Below, one piece after another: positions 36,321 to 49,200 of a stretch of 64,000 bases of DNA. A model generated the notes under the pieces. That model worked only from the letters and a program-made list of their open reading frames with translations, was not told where the DNA came from and searched no databases. Within the stretch, counting starts at the first letter, position 1. Every line of letters begins with the position of its first letter. Source of the stretch: Adineta steineri (taxonomy: Eukaryota > Rotifera > Eurotatoria > Adinetida > Adinetidae); assembly GCA_905250115.1 (NCBI GenBank), contig CAJNOI010000048.1:415113-479112 (forward strand), written 5' to 3'. Position numbers and translations under genes: made by a program.

Positions 36321-39300
36321 ATGAATTTATTACCAAAAGCAGCCGATGAATTTCGTAGTCGTGATTACTGGGATCAATTTTTTGATAAAGTTGGTCGAGA
36401 AGCTTTCGAATGGTTTGTTTAAAAACTTCATTTTCTATATAAAATAAATAAAAATATTTTGTATTCTATTAGGTATTCCGATTTTATTGATTTAGCAGAT
36501 GTTCTTTGCAAATATATAAAAGCTCGTGATGAAGTTCTAATTATTGGTTGTGGTAATTCAACATTAAGTAGTGATTTATATGATACAGGTATTGAACATA
36601 TAACAAACGTTGATTTATCCGATAAAGTTATAAAACAAATGAAAAAACAAAATGAAAAACGACGACCTAATATGAAATGGTTACCAATGGATGCACGACA
36701 AGTTTGTTAATATAGAAATTCTTATAGAAATTTATTTTCTTTTTATATTTAAGATGACATTTGATGATAATCAATTTAGTGTTGTATTAGATAAAGGAAC
36801 TGTTGATGCATTAATGTCGAATAAAAGTGAACAAGTATGATGAATAAGAAGACAATTTATTATATGTTTTAATTATTTAAACAAAAAATAGGTCCTGTCA
36901 GATATTGATCAAATTCTTAATCAAGTTGATCGTGTTCTTCGTATGACAGGTCGTTTTATATGTATAACACTTGCTCAAAAACATATACTTGATCATATAT
37001 CAAATCATTTTTTTAATAATAAGTAAGGTATTATACGTTTTTGAAATGTAATATTATAAGAATAATTATTAAATAGATCATGGCTTCTACGTTATCATCA
37101 TATTCAAACAAGTAAAACATTTGCATTACCTGTTTTTGCATTTGTTTTTACAAAAATTATAATGAAAAATCCGGTATGTTAGCTGAGGGTTTAGGTCTGA
37201 AAAATATTAACGGTAGTTATTCTAAGTTTCTACGGTAATAAACCTTTGCGGTTGCGCCATGATTTGTGACTACTAGTAGGTCATTAACGATAAAATTTAA
37301 GATTCAATCGATTAATTGACACTCGCAAATACTAAAATACCATTTATTTTCTTTTTACAGTTAATCGAAGTTCAATTATATAACAATGCGGATACTAATT
37401 GGCTGCGGTTTAATCAATTACCTGAAGCTCTAGATGCTATTCAACAATGTCAAATAACATGTTTCAAAAAATATGATTTTAAACAAAAGTTTGCTATATT
37501 TAATAATTGATTTTTCTTTGTTATATTTTATTCTATTCTTTATATAGATTTGTATCTGGCAGTGAAACACCAATGATAGATCTATATTCTCAAACAGATC
37601 AAGCAAAAAAAAGATATCAAATGATTGTTGTTAATAGTGTTACAAAATATCGTAATAAACTATTTGCTGCATTCATTGTACCAAAATCAAGGTAAAAAAA
37701 TAAATATTATTTATTTAATTTCATTACATGCATATATAGAAATCTTGATTGGCTCTATTCAACACCAGCTGGTCGACAACAAATCATATCTAGTGCAAAA
37801 TATACAACAGTAGCATTTATTTATTTACAATCAGATGAAGAATATCGTGATCTTGAACAAGTTAAAACGGAAATGACAGAGGCAGTACTTGATTTTAAAC
37901 CATCTAGTTTACCAAGTAATGTTCAGGTAACGAATTAAAGTTTTATATAATTATATTTTATAATTTAAATATTTAACCTAGGTTCCTTTCCTATCATCAT
38001 CAGAAGGCATTGGTCAAGTCATTGTTCGTGAACATTCATCATCATTTATTATTGAAGATTGTCTTTGTGGAGATGATAATGAATGGAAACGACGTCTTCG
38101 TTTTGATTCAAATCCTAACCTTATTCAAAGTGAAATTGATTTAACTTCCAAAGATTGTATGTATTATTAATCAAAAAAATATTTCATTTTCCTATAAAAA
38201 AAATATATCATTTAGTGAAACCTGATTATTCAAAATTAGAAAATGATTACCATGGAATTATTGTTGCTTGTTTGAAAAGTCATTTTCTTGCAAATAGTAA
38301 GTATTCGACCTGTCTACGTAACGGTCCACCAGTGTGAGGGGGTGTTTTATAGAAAAATTGATCTAGCATTACAACAACGTAGCCGATATGAGCTAATTTT
38401 TTTGTGTACGCCTAAGAACGTTGTCCTAAACACATATCCCTATCAAACTTGATTCCGTCACGAAACATTTTCAAAGATGTGATGTTATCTTTCAGTATTT
38501 CTTAAGCATCGTTTTTTCTTCAGATAGCTTGCCATTTAAGCTTCATTTTTTCCACAGACTGTTCTTCAATGAGTCATCTCGCTGAGGAGAATTGTTAGTT
38601 TTCCTTGAACTCAGTGAAAATAACGGTCCATTTTATCTGATTCCGTCACGGTATATAATGGTTAGAGCGGAACACAAATAAGAGAAGCAAACTTGATATA
38701 GCTTATGGCACAGACTACGTTCTATGTCAGAGTTTTCACCTCACTGAAATAGAAAGCGAACACGGGAAAAAACTTTATTTCGTCACACTTAGACAGGTTG
38801 TATTCATATTGTTAATTTCTTATTTGATGGTCCTCAATTGAAATATCAAGTATTTTTATCATTTCGAAAACAATAACAATAATCGAATCATCTTTTTTCT
38901 GAGATTACATAGGATACAGTCATTTTCTTCTGGAGAACTAATTGAAATCTGTAGTTATGAGTGAATATATATAGATGATCATAGATTTTATTTGACGATA
39001 GCTAGAAGTCCTATTATTAATAGTGATGGGCCAATCCGTTTTTTTTAAAAACTTAAAATTATAAAATCTTACGAAAAAGCTTACGAAATTATGAGAAATT
39101 TGCGAAAGTATATCACTAAAGCGATCGTTCACTACGTTTTGTTAACTTCGCATTTATTTTTAATAGAGAATTCTCAACCGAATGGTAATTGGCTTTTAAT
39201 TGGTCTTGGTGGTGGTGTATTAACAATGAAATTAATTCGAGCATTTCCAAAAGTTGGTTTTATTTTATATAACTTTTTTTTTGAATTTATCAATATATAT

Positions 39301-39874
39301 ATATATTTAGATACATTTAACAGGTGTTGATATTGATAGTGAAATGATTCGTATAGCTAAAACATGGTTTGGTCTTGATGATACTCTATCAAAATGTATA
39401 GTTGCTGATGGTATTGAATTTCTTCAACGACAAGTACAAGAAAAAGGTATTCATATTTAATTAATAGAATTGATTTATTTAGTTTTTTATTTTTCAGCAA
39501 TATATGATGTGATAATATTCGATGTGGATAATAATGATAGTCAAAGTCCACTTCGTTGTCCACATCCAGCATTTCTCGATAATCAAATATTAGAAAATGT
39601 TAATAAATTACTTTCAAATCAATCCGGTATATTCGTATTAAATTATGCTTCACGTGATGATACAAATCATGCTCGAGAAAATTGTTTAAAATCTTTATCG
39701 TCGAATTTTAATCATTTATCATCGATTAAATTAGACGATGATATTAACGAGATAATGTTTGCTACTAAAGATTTATTATTAAATTTTAAAACGATTGAAA
39801 ATAAATCTCAACAAAATTTATCAATGAATTTTGATATTAATGAATTATTATCAAAAGTAAAAATTGAAAAATAA
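36321..39874 (+). CDS. METTL13: eEF1A lysine and N-terminal methyltransferase (METTL13)
   Basis: Two-domain SAM-dependent methyltransferase that modifies the N-terminus and a lysine of translation factor eEF1A. Thirteen exons: 36321-36412, 36473-36701, 36754-36834, 36892-37022, 37077-37173, 37361-37488, 37548-37691, 37740-37926, 37982-38156, 38216-38296, 39167-39252, 39311-39446, 39498-39874, giving 647 residues. It begins MNLLPKAADEFRSRDYWDQF, as in the family. The N-terminal SAM motif VLIIGCGNS is near residues 52-60, with DKGTLDAL downstream. The C-terminal spermidine-synthase-like domain has LLIGLGGGVLTMKLIRAFPK, GVDIDSEMI and IIFDVDNND. The exon 11/12 junction is chosen after FPK to give IHLTGVDID. 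Intron 10 (870 bp) holds a mobile element. The next gene begins 86 bp after the stop. Confidence 0.95.
38307..38799. mobile_element. Non-autonomous inverted-repeat element in METTL13 intron 10
   Basis: 493 bp with imperfect terminal inverted repeats: ACCTGTCTACGT on the left and ACTTAGACAGGT on the right. It is flanked by matching GTATTC at 38301-38306 and 38800-38805, a likely 6-bp target duplication. It contains two copies of GATTCCGTCACG (near 38451 and 38639) but no coding frame. It sits about 10 bp past exon 10, just beyond the splice donor. Confidence 0.68.
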
Positions 39875-39960
39875 AAAGAAGGAAACATCAAATTTTGTTT
39901 TTGTTTTTTATTTGAATAAAATAAGAAGAATAAAACAAGTCATTTGACTTATTGTTATAG
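39875..39960 (+). promoter_or_regulatory. 86-bp junction with polyadenylation signal and acceptor-like AG
   Basis: Between the METTL13 stop and the next ATG. Holds AATAAA at 39915-39920 and a TTGTTATAG acceptor whose AG touches the downstream ATG. This is the arrangement expected for a polycistron resolved by polyadenylation and spliced-leader trans-splicing. Not proven from sequence alone. Confidence 0.5.
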
Positions 39961-42538
39961 ATGATAGATAAAGATTCAACGAATAATAGTTATGTGGTGA
40001 ATGTTAAAGTTCTCGATGTTGAAAAACGGTATAGACCAGGACCAAAACATTACGTATGTTTGCTAGAAAACAAAACATCATTTTCATCAAATACGTATTT
40101 TCATCTTCTTAGGTTTATGTTATTCAAGTAACTTGGGCAAATCCGACAAATATATTTATTATCTATCGACGTTATGCTCAGTTTTTTGATCTTCAAGTAA
40201 ACTCGAAAAATTTAACTTAAAAGAAAATATACAATTCTTGATTTTTAGTGTAAATTACTTGATCTATTTGCAGACGCACCATCACCATCGAATAATTATA
40301 GAAGTCAATCACGGCAAATACCATTTCTTCCTGGTATATTGATTAGCAAAAACAAAAAAAAAGATACGAATTTATAATATTTTTTCAGGTAAAATTTTTC
40401 TTGGCCGAAGTCAAATTCGTCAAATTGCTTTAGAACGTAAACAAGCTTTAAATATTTATTGTCAAGTAATGATAATCTCTATATTTAAAGTCAGTTCATA
40501 ATTAAAATAATTTAGACATTAATTTCTTTACCTGAACGAATATCTCGATCTCGTGCTGTTCTTGAATTTTTCCAATCATTACCAACTGATGTACAAAATC
40601 CAAAAGAACCTATCAATAATGACAAAAAATCAGTTGCAAAAAATTCACTCATTATTAGTGGACCATCAAAATTACCTACTTATCGATGTTTAAATGATTT
40701 TCAAGCAGTTGAAAAAATAGAAATGTCTTTAAAAAGAAATACTCGTGTTGAAGTTATTCATAAACATTTGAATGGTTAGTTATTTGTAAATATATATAGT
40801 TTTCAAAGAATTTGTTAAATATTTTGTATTTAAGGTTGGTGGTTTGTTCAAAATGGTGATCGAACAGGATTTGTACCAGGAGCTTTTTTGGAACCAATTG
40901 AAAATCAACATGATGTTTCTAGAACGGACACGCTTTCAAGAGCATCTTGTAAGAAGAAAAAATATATTGAAAGTTAACATGAACTGGAAAAACTACGCCC
41001 AGAATTTACTAATAGAGTTAAATAAGTTGAATTTTTCGATAGATATTCTGAAGAAAGTTGTAGAGTTATAGTGATTACATAACTGCCAGTTCTTCGAGAT
41101 TCAAACTTGTTGATAGGTTCATCTTCGGATCTAGATAGAACTGTACAGTAAAAGGCAGTGGTGGATGTAGCGTTTAATGATCCAGCAATTCTTTTATTTA
41201 TTCTTAATGAGAGTATGTAAGATTCAAAATTTTTTGATTCTCCTAAATAACGTTGAAAAAACACTGTTATCTTCCTTTACCTTCACTTCGATATTTTTAT
41301 TTTAGCTGAAACTTATATTGTAAATAAATCATATCATGCAAATAATGAAGATGAAATTTCATTAGATCAAGGATCTTTTGTAACTGTTCTCGAAAAGTCA
41401 TTTACTGGATGGTGGATAGTCAAGTAAAGTTTTTTTAATTAGAAATATAACATACAAAATAGTAATGTTTTTTTTAGATTTAATGGTATTACTGGTCAAT
41501 TTCCAGCTGTTTATCTAACATCTTGTAAAGGACGAATTATTCCAGAAAATGCTACAAGTAGATAAAAATGATTCAGTTTTTTATTTTATGTTCATTTTAT
41601 TTAGAAGACACATCAAATACATTTATTCGACGATTAAGTAGTTTGAATAACTATGAACCAGTATGTAGAAGATACTTTATTTTCATGAAGATTTTTAAAG
41701 ATAAGATTTTTTCAAAAATAATGATAGAAATGATGAAAATTTGTAGTTTTTCCATTTCAATGCGGAGATAAAAATTGATGACTGCTTCTACTATCATTAC
41801 ATATAAAAAGGAACTTTTTCATAGAAATAAACTATTATCGATCAATTTTAGAATGATAATGATGAACATCATAACAATACAATACCCGAATTATTCTATG
41901 TTCATAGTGATTTTATTGATGAGGTTGGTGATTGTGTATCATTACAACGAGGTGATATTGTTGAAATACATGAAAAACATTCAAGTGGATGGTGGTTTGG
42001 AAGAAGAATAAAAGATGATTATATTCTTACATGGATTCCATCAGCTTTTCTACAAAAAGTAAAAATAAATTCATTTATAATCTCTTTCGTACTATCATTT
42101 TTATAGGAACCTATTGTTGATACATATATCGATAGAATATCTAATCCATCATCTCAATCTGGCCTATATGTGAATGTTACTGTTGAACAACAACAAGAAC
42201 AACAACTACAACTACAACTACAACAACAACAACAACTACAATTACAACAACAACAACTACAATTACAACAACAACAACTACTACAACTACAGCAACAACA
42301 ACTACAAATACAACAACAACAACTACAACCACAACAACAACCGATGAATAATATCTATGAAAATATCGGAAATCATGTATCGGCGGAAATTACGTATACA
42401 GAAGTATTAAAAAACGAACAATCAATTGTGACAACAAATGAACCGCAATATTTTTCTTTACCTTTAAATGACAACGAACAAGATCCAACACGAATATCAG
42501 TACGAGATCTAGTAAAAAAATTTAGTAGACAACCATAA
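39961..42538 (+). CDS. PX and triple-SH3 adaptor (Tks/p47phox-like) with Gln-rich tail
   Basis: Adaptor of the p47phox/NOXO1/SH3PXD2 (Tks) group, which binds phosphoinositides through PX and organises NADPH oxidase or podosome complexes. Exons: 39961-40053, 40113-40196, 40249-40333, 40389-40465, 40516-40774, 40835-40948, 41306-41423, 41478-41557, 41605-41660, 41852-42058, 42107-42538, giving 534 residues. PX residues include IIYRRYAQFFDL and IPFLPGKIFLGRSQIRQIA, then YCQTLISLPERISRS. The three SH3 domains carry GWWFVQNGDRTGFVPGAFL, GWWIVKFNGITGQFPAVYL and GWWFGRRIKDDYILTWIPSAFL. The last exon has a Gln/Leu-rich run of about 50 residues, then YTEVLKNEQ and a short tail. I did not see a polybasic autoinhibitory region as in p47phox. 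The symbol is left open because Tks and p47phox cannot be told apart with confidence. Confidence 0.88.
42184..42343 (+). repeat. CAA/CTA low-complexity run encoding poly(Gln/Leu)
   Basis: Imperfect CAA repeats interrupted by CTA/TTA codons within the last exon of the PX-SH3 gene. Confidence 0.9.
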
Positions 42539-43813
42539 GTGCAATGGAGTATTGACATCTTTTAAATTGCTTTTATTTATTAATCTCTGTGATGAGTTTT
42601 TATATATATTTATTTTGTAGTATACCGGTACTATTATTAATAAAAAATAATTTTTTTATAAACTTTTATTAAAATCATCTTCATTTGAGAGTAATAAAGA
42701 ATATTTTTATATAAAGTGAATATTGGACTGGAATTTATGTTGATAAGTAAACTATTGAAGATAATATACAAGAGATTTAATAAATTAATAACTACATCGT
42801 TGGGTGACTCGCTCACGCAGCGTGACACTTCCAAGCTGAATACAAGCGTTTATTTCATGTTGTAGAGTATGCTTGGAAGTGCCAGAAAATGTATTTTGTT
42901 TTTCAAAAAATTTGAGAGTAAGTCCTAAAGCTGCGCTCTCAAATGTTTCCTCGCCGATTAATCAAGATCTTTCTCATCATAAAAGAATCAAGTTTTGCTC
43001 TTTGCTTGACATTGAAATATTCACGAAATAATACTTGATCAATTTCGCCGACACAGTGTTATGTTCATTTTTTGTTTTTTCTATATGAATGAAAATTTTT
43101 CTAGGAAAATTGTTTTATCATTAAGAAGGTTATCAAAAGCTCTATAAAGTTTACGCTAATGGCACTTCATTTACACAACGTCTTTTACTAGACTATATAA
43201 AAAAAAAGAATGAGTAGTTCAAGTTTTGGATCCTTTTACGTCACAGCGTTACGTGATTAAAATATGTTTATAGAAATTGGAGATTTTTACCAAAGCGGAT
43301 CATTTTTAAAGCATAATTAGAACATAATGAGTTTTATAGTTTTTGTAGCTCACGAGATTATTGAAAAATATGACACCATTACATTTGGGTACACCGTAAT
43401 ACATTAATATAAAATATTCATGTGTAAATATCGTAAGACGAGTATAGGACTTATTTGGCATAACGGTAGATCATTTTTTGAGAAGATTCATAACTAATCT
43501 ATAAAATTCTAAAATATGCTTAGTAAAGGAAGTTCAGAGACTTATTTCTTGCCTTTGTGACTATAGAATATGATTACTATTTATTTTCAATGATATTCTG
43601 TATAATAAAATATTTGATTCTTACTGAAATAATATTTTCTTGCATGAGGAATAGAAATCAGTATCTTAATTTCCGTTTTCTATTCTAGTTAATGGATAGC
43701 ATACTAGGGAGCGTAGGAGGAAGAGGAACAGTACATGTTTAAGTTCTCACTCGCATTTGCGTTGTTGAAATGCACCTGAGTACTTATCATCCATCTAGTT
43801 ATAAGACAATGTT
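42539..43813. other. Intergenic, PX-SH3 gene to GPCR
   Basis: 1.27 kb, AT-rich. One perfect 11-bp inverted pair, CACTTCCAAGC at 42826-42836 and GCTTGGAAGTG at 42871-42881. No gene recognised. Confidence 0.5.
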
Positions 43814-44767
43814 TTGACTCATTTTATTTCCAGACGAACACAAAACCTAATGTCTGAATTATTCATACAAGTTGATGTTCAATTAACACGAATATTTGTT
43901 CCAATTATTATTATACTTGGTGTAGTAAGTAATTTACTCAATATTATTTTACTTACAAGACGAACTTTAATTAATCATTCTTGTTCACTGTATTTTATTG
44001 CATTAGCAATTACAAATCTATTCTATTCTAGTTTTTTACTTATCTGTAATCTATTAGCTGATGGTTATGATCTTGATCCAGCTAAATATTTAACAATTTT
44101 TTGTAAAATTCTTAGTTATCTACTTAATTTTTGTCCAACTTTATCAGTTTATTTTATTGTTCTTGCTACAATTGATCGATATTGTGCTAGTTCAATAAAT
44201 GCCCAAACACGTAATTTAAGTAATATTCGAATAGCTCGATGGACAATTGGAATACTTATTTTCATACTTGCCGTATTTTTCATTGGTGCATTAATAGCAT
44301 TTGATATATCATATAATGAAGAATTTTCATGTATCATTCGATCTGATATACTTTTCAATCGAATTTTTCTTATTGTTAATTTAATTCTTTATACGATTAT
44401 TGCACCATTTCTAATGATATTCTTTGGTTTACTAACAATTTATAATACGAAACAAGTTCGTTTTCGACCGGTTAAAATTTCACGTTATCGTCGAACAGAA
44501 GGTCAACTTTCTCGTATGCTTTTATTTCAAGTTGGTACGCATATTGTTCTTACTTTACCATTTTGTATAACATTTTTTATGTTAATTCTTCCTATACAAA
44601 TACGATTTACTAGTTATTTTTCAATTGTTTTTGTTATTTGTAAATTACCATTTTATTTAACTGTAACAACAGCATTTTTCTTATATATTCTATCAGCTCG
44701 TGTGTATAGAAATGAATTTATTCGATTGATGAAGAAAATATTTCACGCTCGTCATAGTCGTTATTAA
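43814..44767 (+). CDS. Rhodopsin-like GPCR, intronless
   Basis: 317 residues with seven hydrophobic segments. TM1 contains GVVSNLLN (family Asn). TM3 ends TIDRYCAS with the DRY motif at residues 121-123. Cysteines for the TM3-ECL2 disulphide are plausible at CKILSYLLNFC and EFSCIIRSD. TM6 lacks the usual CWxP and reads LTLPFCITFFMLILP; TM7 lacks a clear NPxxY. It resembles the large, divergent orphan GPCR family seen in rotifers, distantly related to FMRFamide-type receptors. The ligand is unknown. An internal ATG at 43850 is an alternative start. Being intronless in an intron-rich region suggests retroduplication or expansion of a single-exon family. Confidence 0.87.
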   Translation: MTHFISRRTQNLMSELFIQVDVQLTRIFVPIIIILGVVSNLLNIILLTRRTLINHSCSLYFIALAITNLFYSSFLLICNLLADGYDLDPAKYLTIFCKILSYLLNFCPTLSVYFIVLATIDRYCASSINAQTRNLSNIRIARWTIGILIFILAVFFIGALIAFDISYNEEFSCIIRSDILFNRIFLIVNLILYTIIAPFLMIFFGLLTIYNTKQVRFRPVKISRYRRTEGQLSRMLLFQVGTHIVLTLPFCITFFMLILPIQIRFTSYFSIVFVICKLPFYLTVTTAFFLYILSARVYRNEFIRLMKKIFHARHSRY

Positions 44768-46291
44768 CATACGAGTAAATGCTTCGAATGAATGATGGAA
44801 GAATACTATTTATTTCGTTTATCTTGTGATACTGTTAATATATTCGTTAAGAAAAGGTGTTGATTATCAAATTAACATCAGTTCAATTGTATTTTATTAA
44901 TAAAAAATTTAATTTACATGTATTATTTGTGCATTCTTATATTTGTTTGTTATTCAGCATATTATGTATTAAAATAAAAAAGTATTATAATTATCACTAA
45001 ACAAGAAATAATGTCTACATCACATAAAAAACTGATATGGTCATGTCATACTGTTCTCTTTAGAAAGTGGTTAGTAAATGAGTAAAATAAAATAAAAACG
45101 AGTTGTTAAGCACAATATTACTTGTTATAATATAAAAGACCGCTTAGAAATAATTCTATCTCTTGCAGACAAATGAAATTAAGATGATTAGCTGAATTTA
45201 ATGGAAAATTGTTGAAAAGTTTTTGTTTAGAATAAATAAAAAAACCTATGAAATGTTAAATAAGGGAAAGAAATGCCAGAAGAAGTAGAACAGATTTATT
45301 AATTATGAACTTGAGTTGAAGAATATGATAGAATTAATATAAATTTTTTTGTAGAATAAAAAGATCAAACAAGACTGGATTCCTATTTCCAAAAAAAGTT
45401 AATACCAATATTAAGAAAGATTGTCTGAACGTTTTAATATAAAATAATTAGAATTTACTCATTATAATATATCGGCATTATCCGTATATTACACCTGTAA
45501 TCTCTACAGACACCTATTAAACTTAATATCCATAGCATGTACTTACGTTCATTTTCCTGAGGCATTAATATTAATTGGAAGTAGGTTTATCGATGACGTA
45601 TGCTGCGCGTTGTAGAAATATATTTCAGCAAAGAACAGGATGTACCTGAGCAAAAGGTGCTAATTGAGTGATGAATTACGAGGAATGTCTTCCGTATCTT
45701 ACTCATTATCCTCGATCAAAAATTCGTCTTACTCGCTTCTTGTACAAAATTCAAAGTTATACATGAGACATATATGTAGCATTGGTATTCTGCCGTTTTC
45801 TTTTATTTATAAGCGGTAGATATAAATGTCAGTGTTACACTCATATGATGTTCTTTTATTATATATCATTAGAAGAAAATATCTATTGAAAAGCAATAAT
45901 CCAATTATTTATATGTGACTATGTAGTACTTACTACGTATTTCTAACTGTTCGGCAGATATATATATGTCTGAATAAGTTGCATAAAGAAGAAAACAATT
46001 CATCACTATCTTTTATACATTTTTTCTAATAGTTACGTTAAATATTTGCAAAATAATCGCTTAAACCCTCTTGAAACGAAACGTGCAGTTTTGCAAAAGA
46101 TGGCGTAAGTTTATGAGAGAAATTCTTTGAATTTGCTTTTCATTTGATTCGTTCTATTGATCTATCATTTTATCGTGTAGTGTATTTTACTGATCGTTTG
46201 CTACGTTGAATTGAATACGTATGAATATATTTTAAGGTCAACGTCATTATTATTTCTACATTGTTCTAATTTTAATCTCATCAATATAGTA
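44768..46291. other. Intergenic, GPCR to SAC1
   Basis: 1.5 kb of AT-rich DNA. No coding frame, RNA gene or repeat recognised. An acceptor-like AATATAG lies just before the SAC1 ATG. Confidence 0.5.
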
Positions 46292-49200
46292 ATGACAATG
46301 TCAACAACAAAAGATACATCTCTTTGGTCATGGAGTGATGTTAATGGTACCTACTATCAGAATATAGTTGATAATTATACACTGTAACTATCAAAAAACG
46401 ATTTTTTCTAATACGAAAATTATTGATTATTTCTTAGTCATTTATTACCTGATTATATCGTTATTCAACCAATGATACGTGATGCAAAAGAATTTCTTGT
46501 AATTGATCGAACACATGAAGATATACAAATACATCGTAAAACATTATTTTTTGATTTTCTATGAATTATTTTCATTTTCTCTTTTAAGCTACTTTACCAA
46601 ATGTTGATGGAGCTACACGAAGATCTATTCATGGAATAATAGGAATAATTAATTTAATATCAGGACCCTGTTTAATTGTAATTACATCTAAAGTTCGTAT
46701 AGGTGATATAAATGCACAAGCTATTTATAAAGTACAAACAACAGATATTATTCCATATGCAAGAAATATGTCTCATTTAAATGAATATCAAGTAGATTTC
46801 GAAAAAGAAATATTTATTAATAAAAAAATTTGTTTTTCCTCTAGCAAAAATATAATACAAAATATTTATCTATGATTGAACTTGTTCTACGTACAGAAGC
46901 TTTCTATTTTTCCTATACATATGATATAACACATACATTTCAACGACTTCAAACATCACCACCTGATTTTCATTCGACACCATTTATTGAACGTGCTGAT
47001 CAACGTTTCGTATGGAATCGTTATTTACTTACTCAACTTACAAGTAATCGAGCTGCTGCACGATTTGCTTTACCACTTATTCACGGATGTATGTTAAAAA
47101 AAAGAGAAGAAATTCGATAGAGATTATTCTTTGTTTTATGATTTAGTTGTTGCACTTCATACGTTTAATATTAATGGACAATCATTTATTTATGGTGTTG
47201 TTTCACGAAGAAGTACTTATCGAGCAGGAACAAGGTTAATTTAGAATATGAATTAAAATAAAAAGTTAATCGATTTTTTCTTTAGATTATTTATTCGTGG
47301 AATTGATGATGATGGGAAAGTAGCAAATTTTGTTGAAACTGAACAAATTCTGCAATTGGATAGTATTGCTTGTTCATATGTACAGGTATGAAAAAACTAC
47401 TATGAATAAATCTCGAATGTCCTATTGTCTATAACAATTATCTATATTTTTTTATAGACACGTGGTTCAGTGCCGTGCTTTTGGGCGCAATTACCTGATC
47501 TTCGTTATAAACCAAAAGTCACCGTTTTACCATCGAATAATCATGTAATAAAACTTTCTTTATATCTTATCTGTACGACATTTTCTTTAACATATATTTT
47601 TTTATTAGATGACTGCTTTTCGACAACATTTTGAAGAACAAGAATATTATTATGGCAGACAATTTCTTCTTAGTCTTGTAATAGAAATTTATTTTATTAT
47701 TTCTTTTCTTTTTTCAATGAATACGTATTATAGACAAATCATCATGGAGCAGAAGGAAAATTAAATGCAAAATATCGAGAATTATATGAAACATCTCAAA
47801 ATCCTTATCTTAAGTAAGAGAGAAAAAAAATCTATTTGACAAAAGTTTCTAAATTATTTCTAATAATAGATTTGAAGATTTCGATTTTCATAAAGAATGT
47901 GCTGGTATGCGTTATGATCGTTTAACGATTCTTTTAGGTCGTATTATAGCTGATCAAGATGATTATAGGTACTATAGAAGAATAATATATTTTCAAAATA
48001 AAAATAAAATATTTCAATTTTTAGTTATTTTTCTATGGCTAAAGATGGTGCTTTACAAACTCAACAAACCGGTGTATTTCGTACAAATTGTGTTGATTGT
48101 CTTGATCGTACAAATGTTGTACAAACATTACTTGCTAAACGAATATTAGAACAACAATTAAAACATTATAATGTTATTAAATATAATGAAAATATTGATA
48201 CATATAAACAATTGAGTACTTTATTTAAAAATAGTTAGTAGAAATGTTATTTTGTTCTTTTTATATTGATTGAATTTTGTTTTTGTTTAGTTTGGGCAGA
48301 TAATGCTGATGTTATTAGTCTTCAATATGCTGGAACTGGTGCTTTAAAAACAGATTATACAAGGTAGAAAAAAATGATAACATAGCATCTAATTTTTAAA
48401 TAGTCTTTAAGTTAGCATAATCAGTAATATCAAAGATAAAGGATAGAAATAATGAATCTAGGACACTTGCTCGCGGTACTTTTGCTCGTCGGACTTTTGC
48501 TCGCTAGACACTTGCTCGTGGACACTTGCTCGCCGGATACATGCTCGTAGGACATTTGCTTGGCTCCATACAAAAACGGACACTTGCTCGCCGGAGAGTC
48601 GCTCGCTATACCACGTGCTCGTTGAATATTCATGTATCGTTTCTCACATGTAAAAAAACTTTATCTAATTGTTGTTAGCATTTTTTTAAGTAGATGTGGG
48701 TGGGTGTGAGTGTCTACTCAAGAAAGATAGACTCATCTACAACTACAACCATGTTCTCATGCACACCCAAACCCAAACTCGCACTCACACTCTTACCCAC
48801 ACTCACACTCAAACCATTACCTTCACCCTCACCCTCACTCGCACCCTCACCCTCACCCTCACCCTCACTCGCACGCTCACCCTCACCCTCACNNNNNNNN
48901 NNCACCCTCACCCTCACTCGCACGCTCACCCTCACCCTCACCCTCACTCACACCCTCACCCTCACCCTCACTCACACGCTCACCCTCACCCTCACTGACA
49001 CGCTCATTCTCACTCACACCCTCACCCTCACTCACATGCTCACCCTCACTCACACCCACATACACACACACCCTCAAGATCGTAATCGCTGTATTTTATG
49101 CCTTCGAAGATGTACATATACATCACGACCTCGATTCATATTCAGAATTAGAGAGAACGTCCGAATGAAAGAAAAATTATTATCGAGATACATAAGGATG

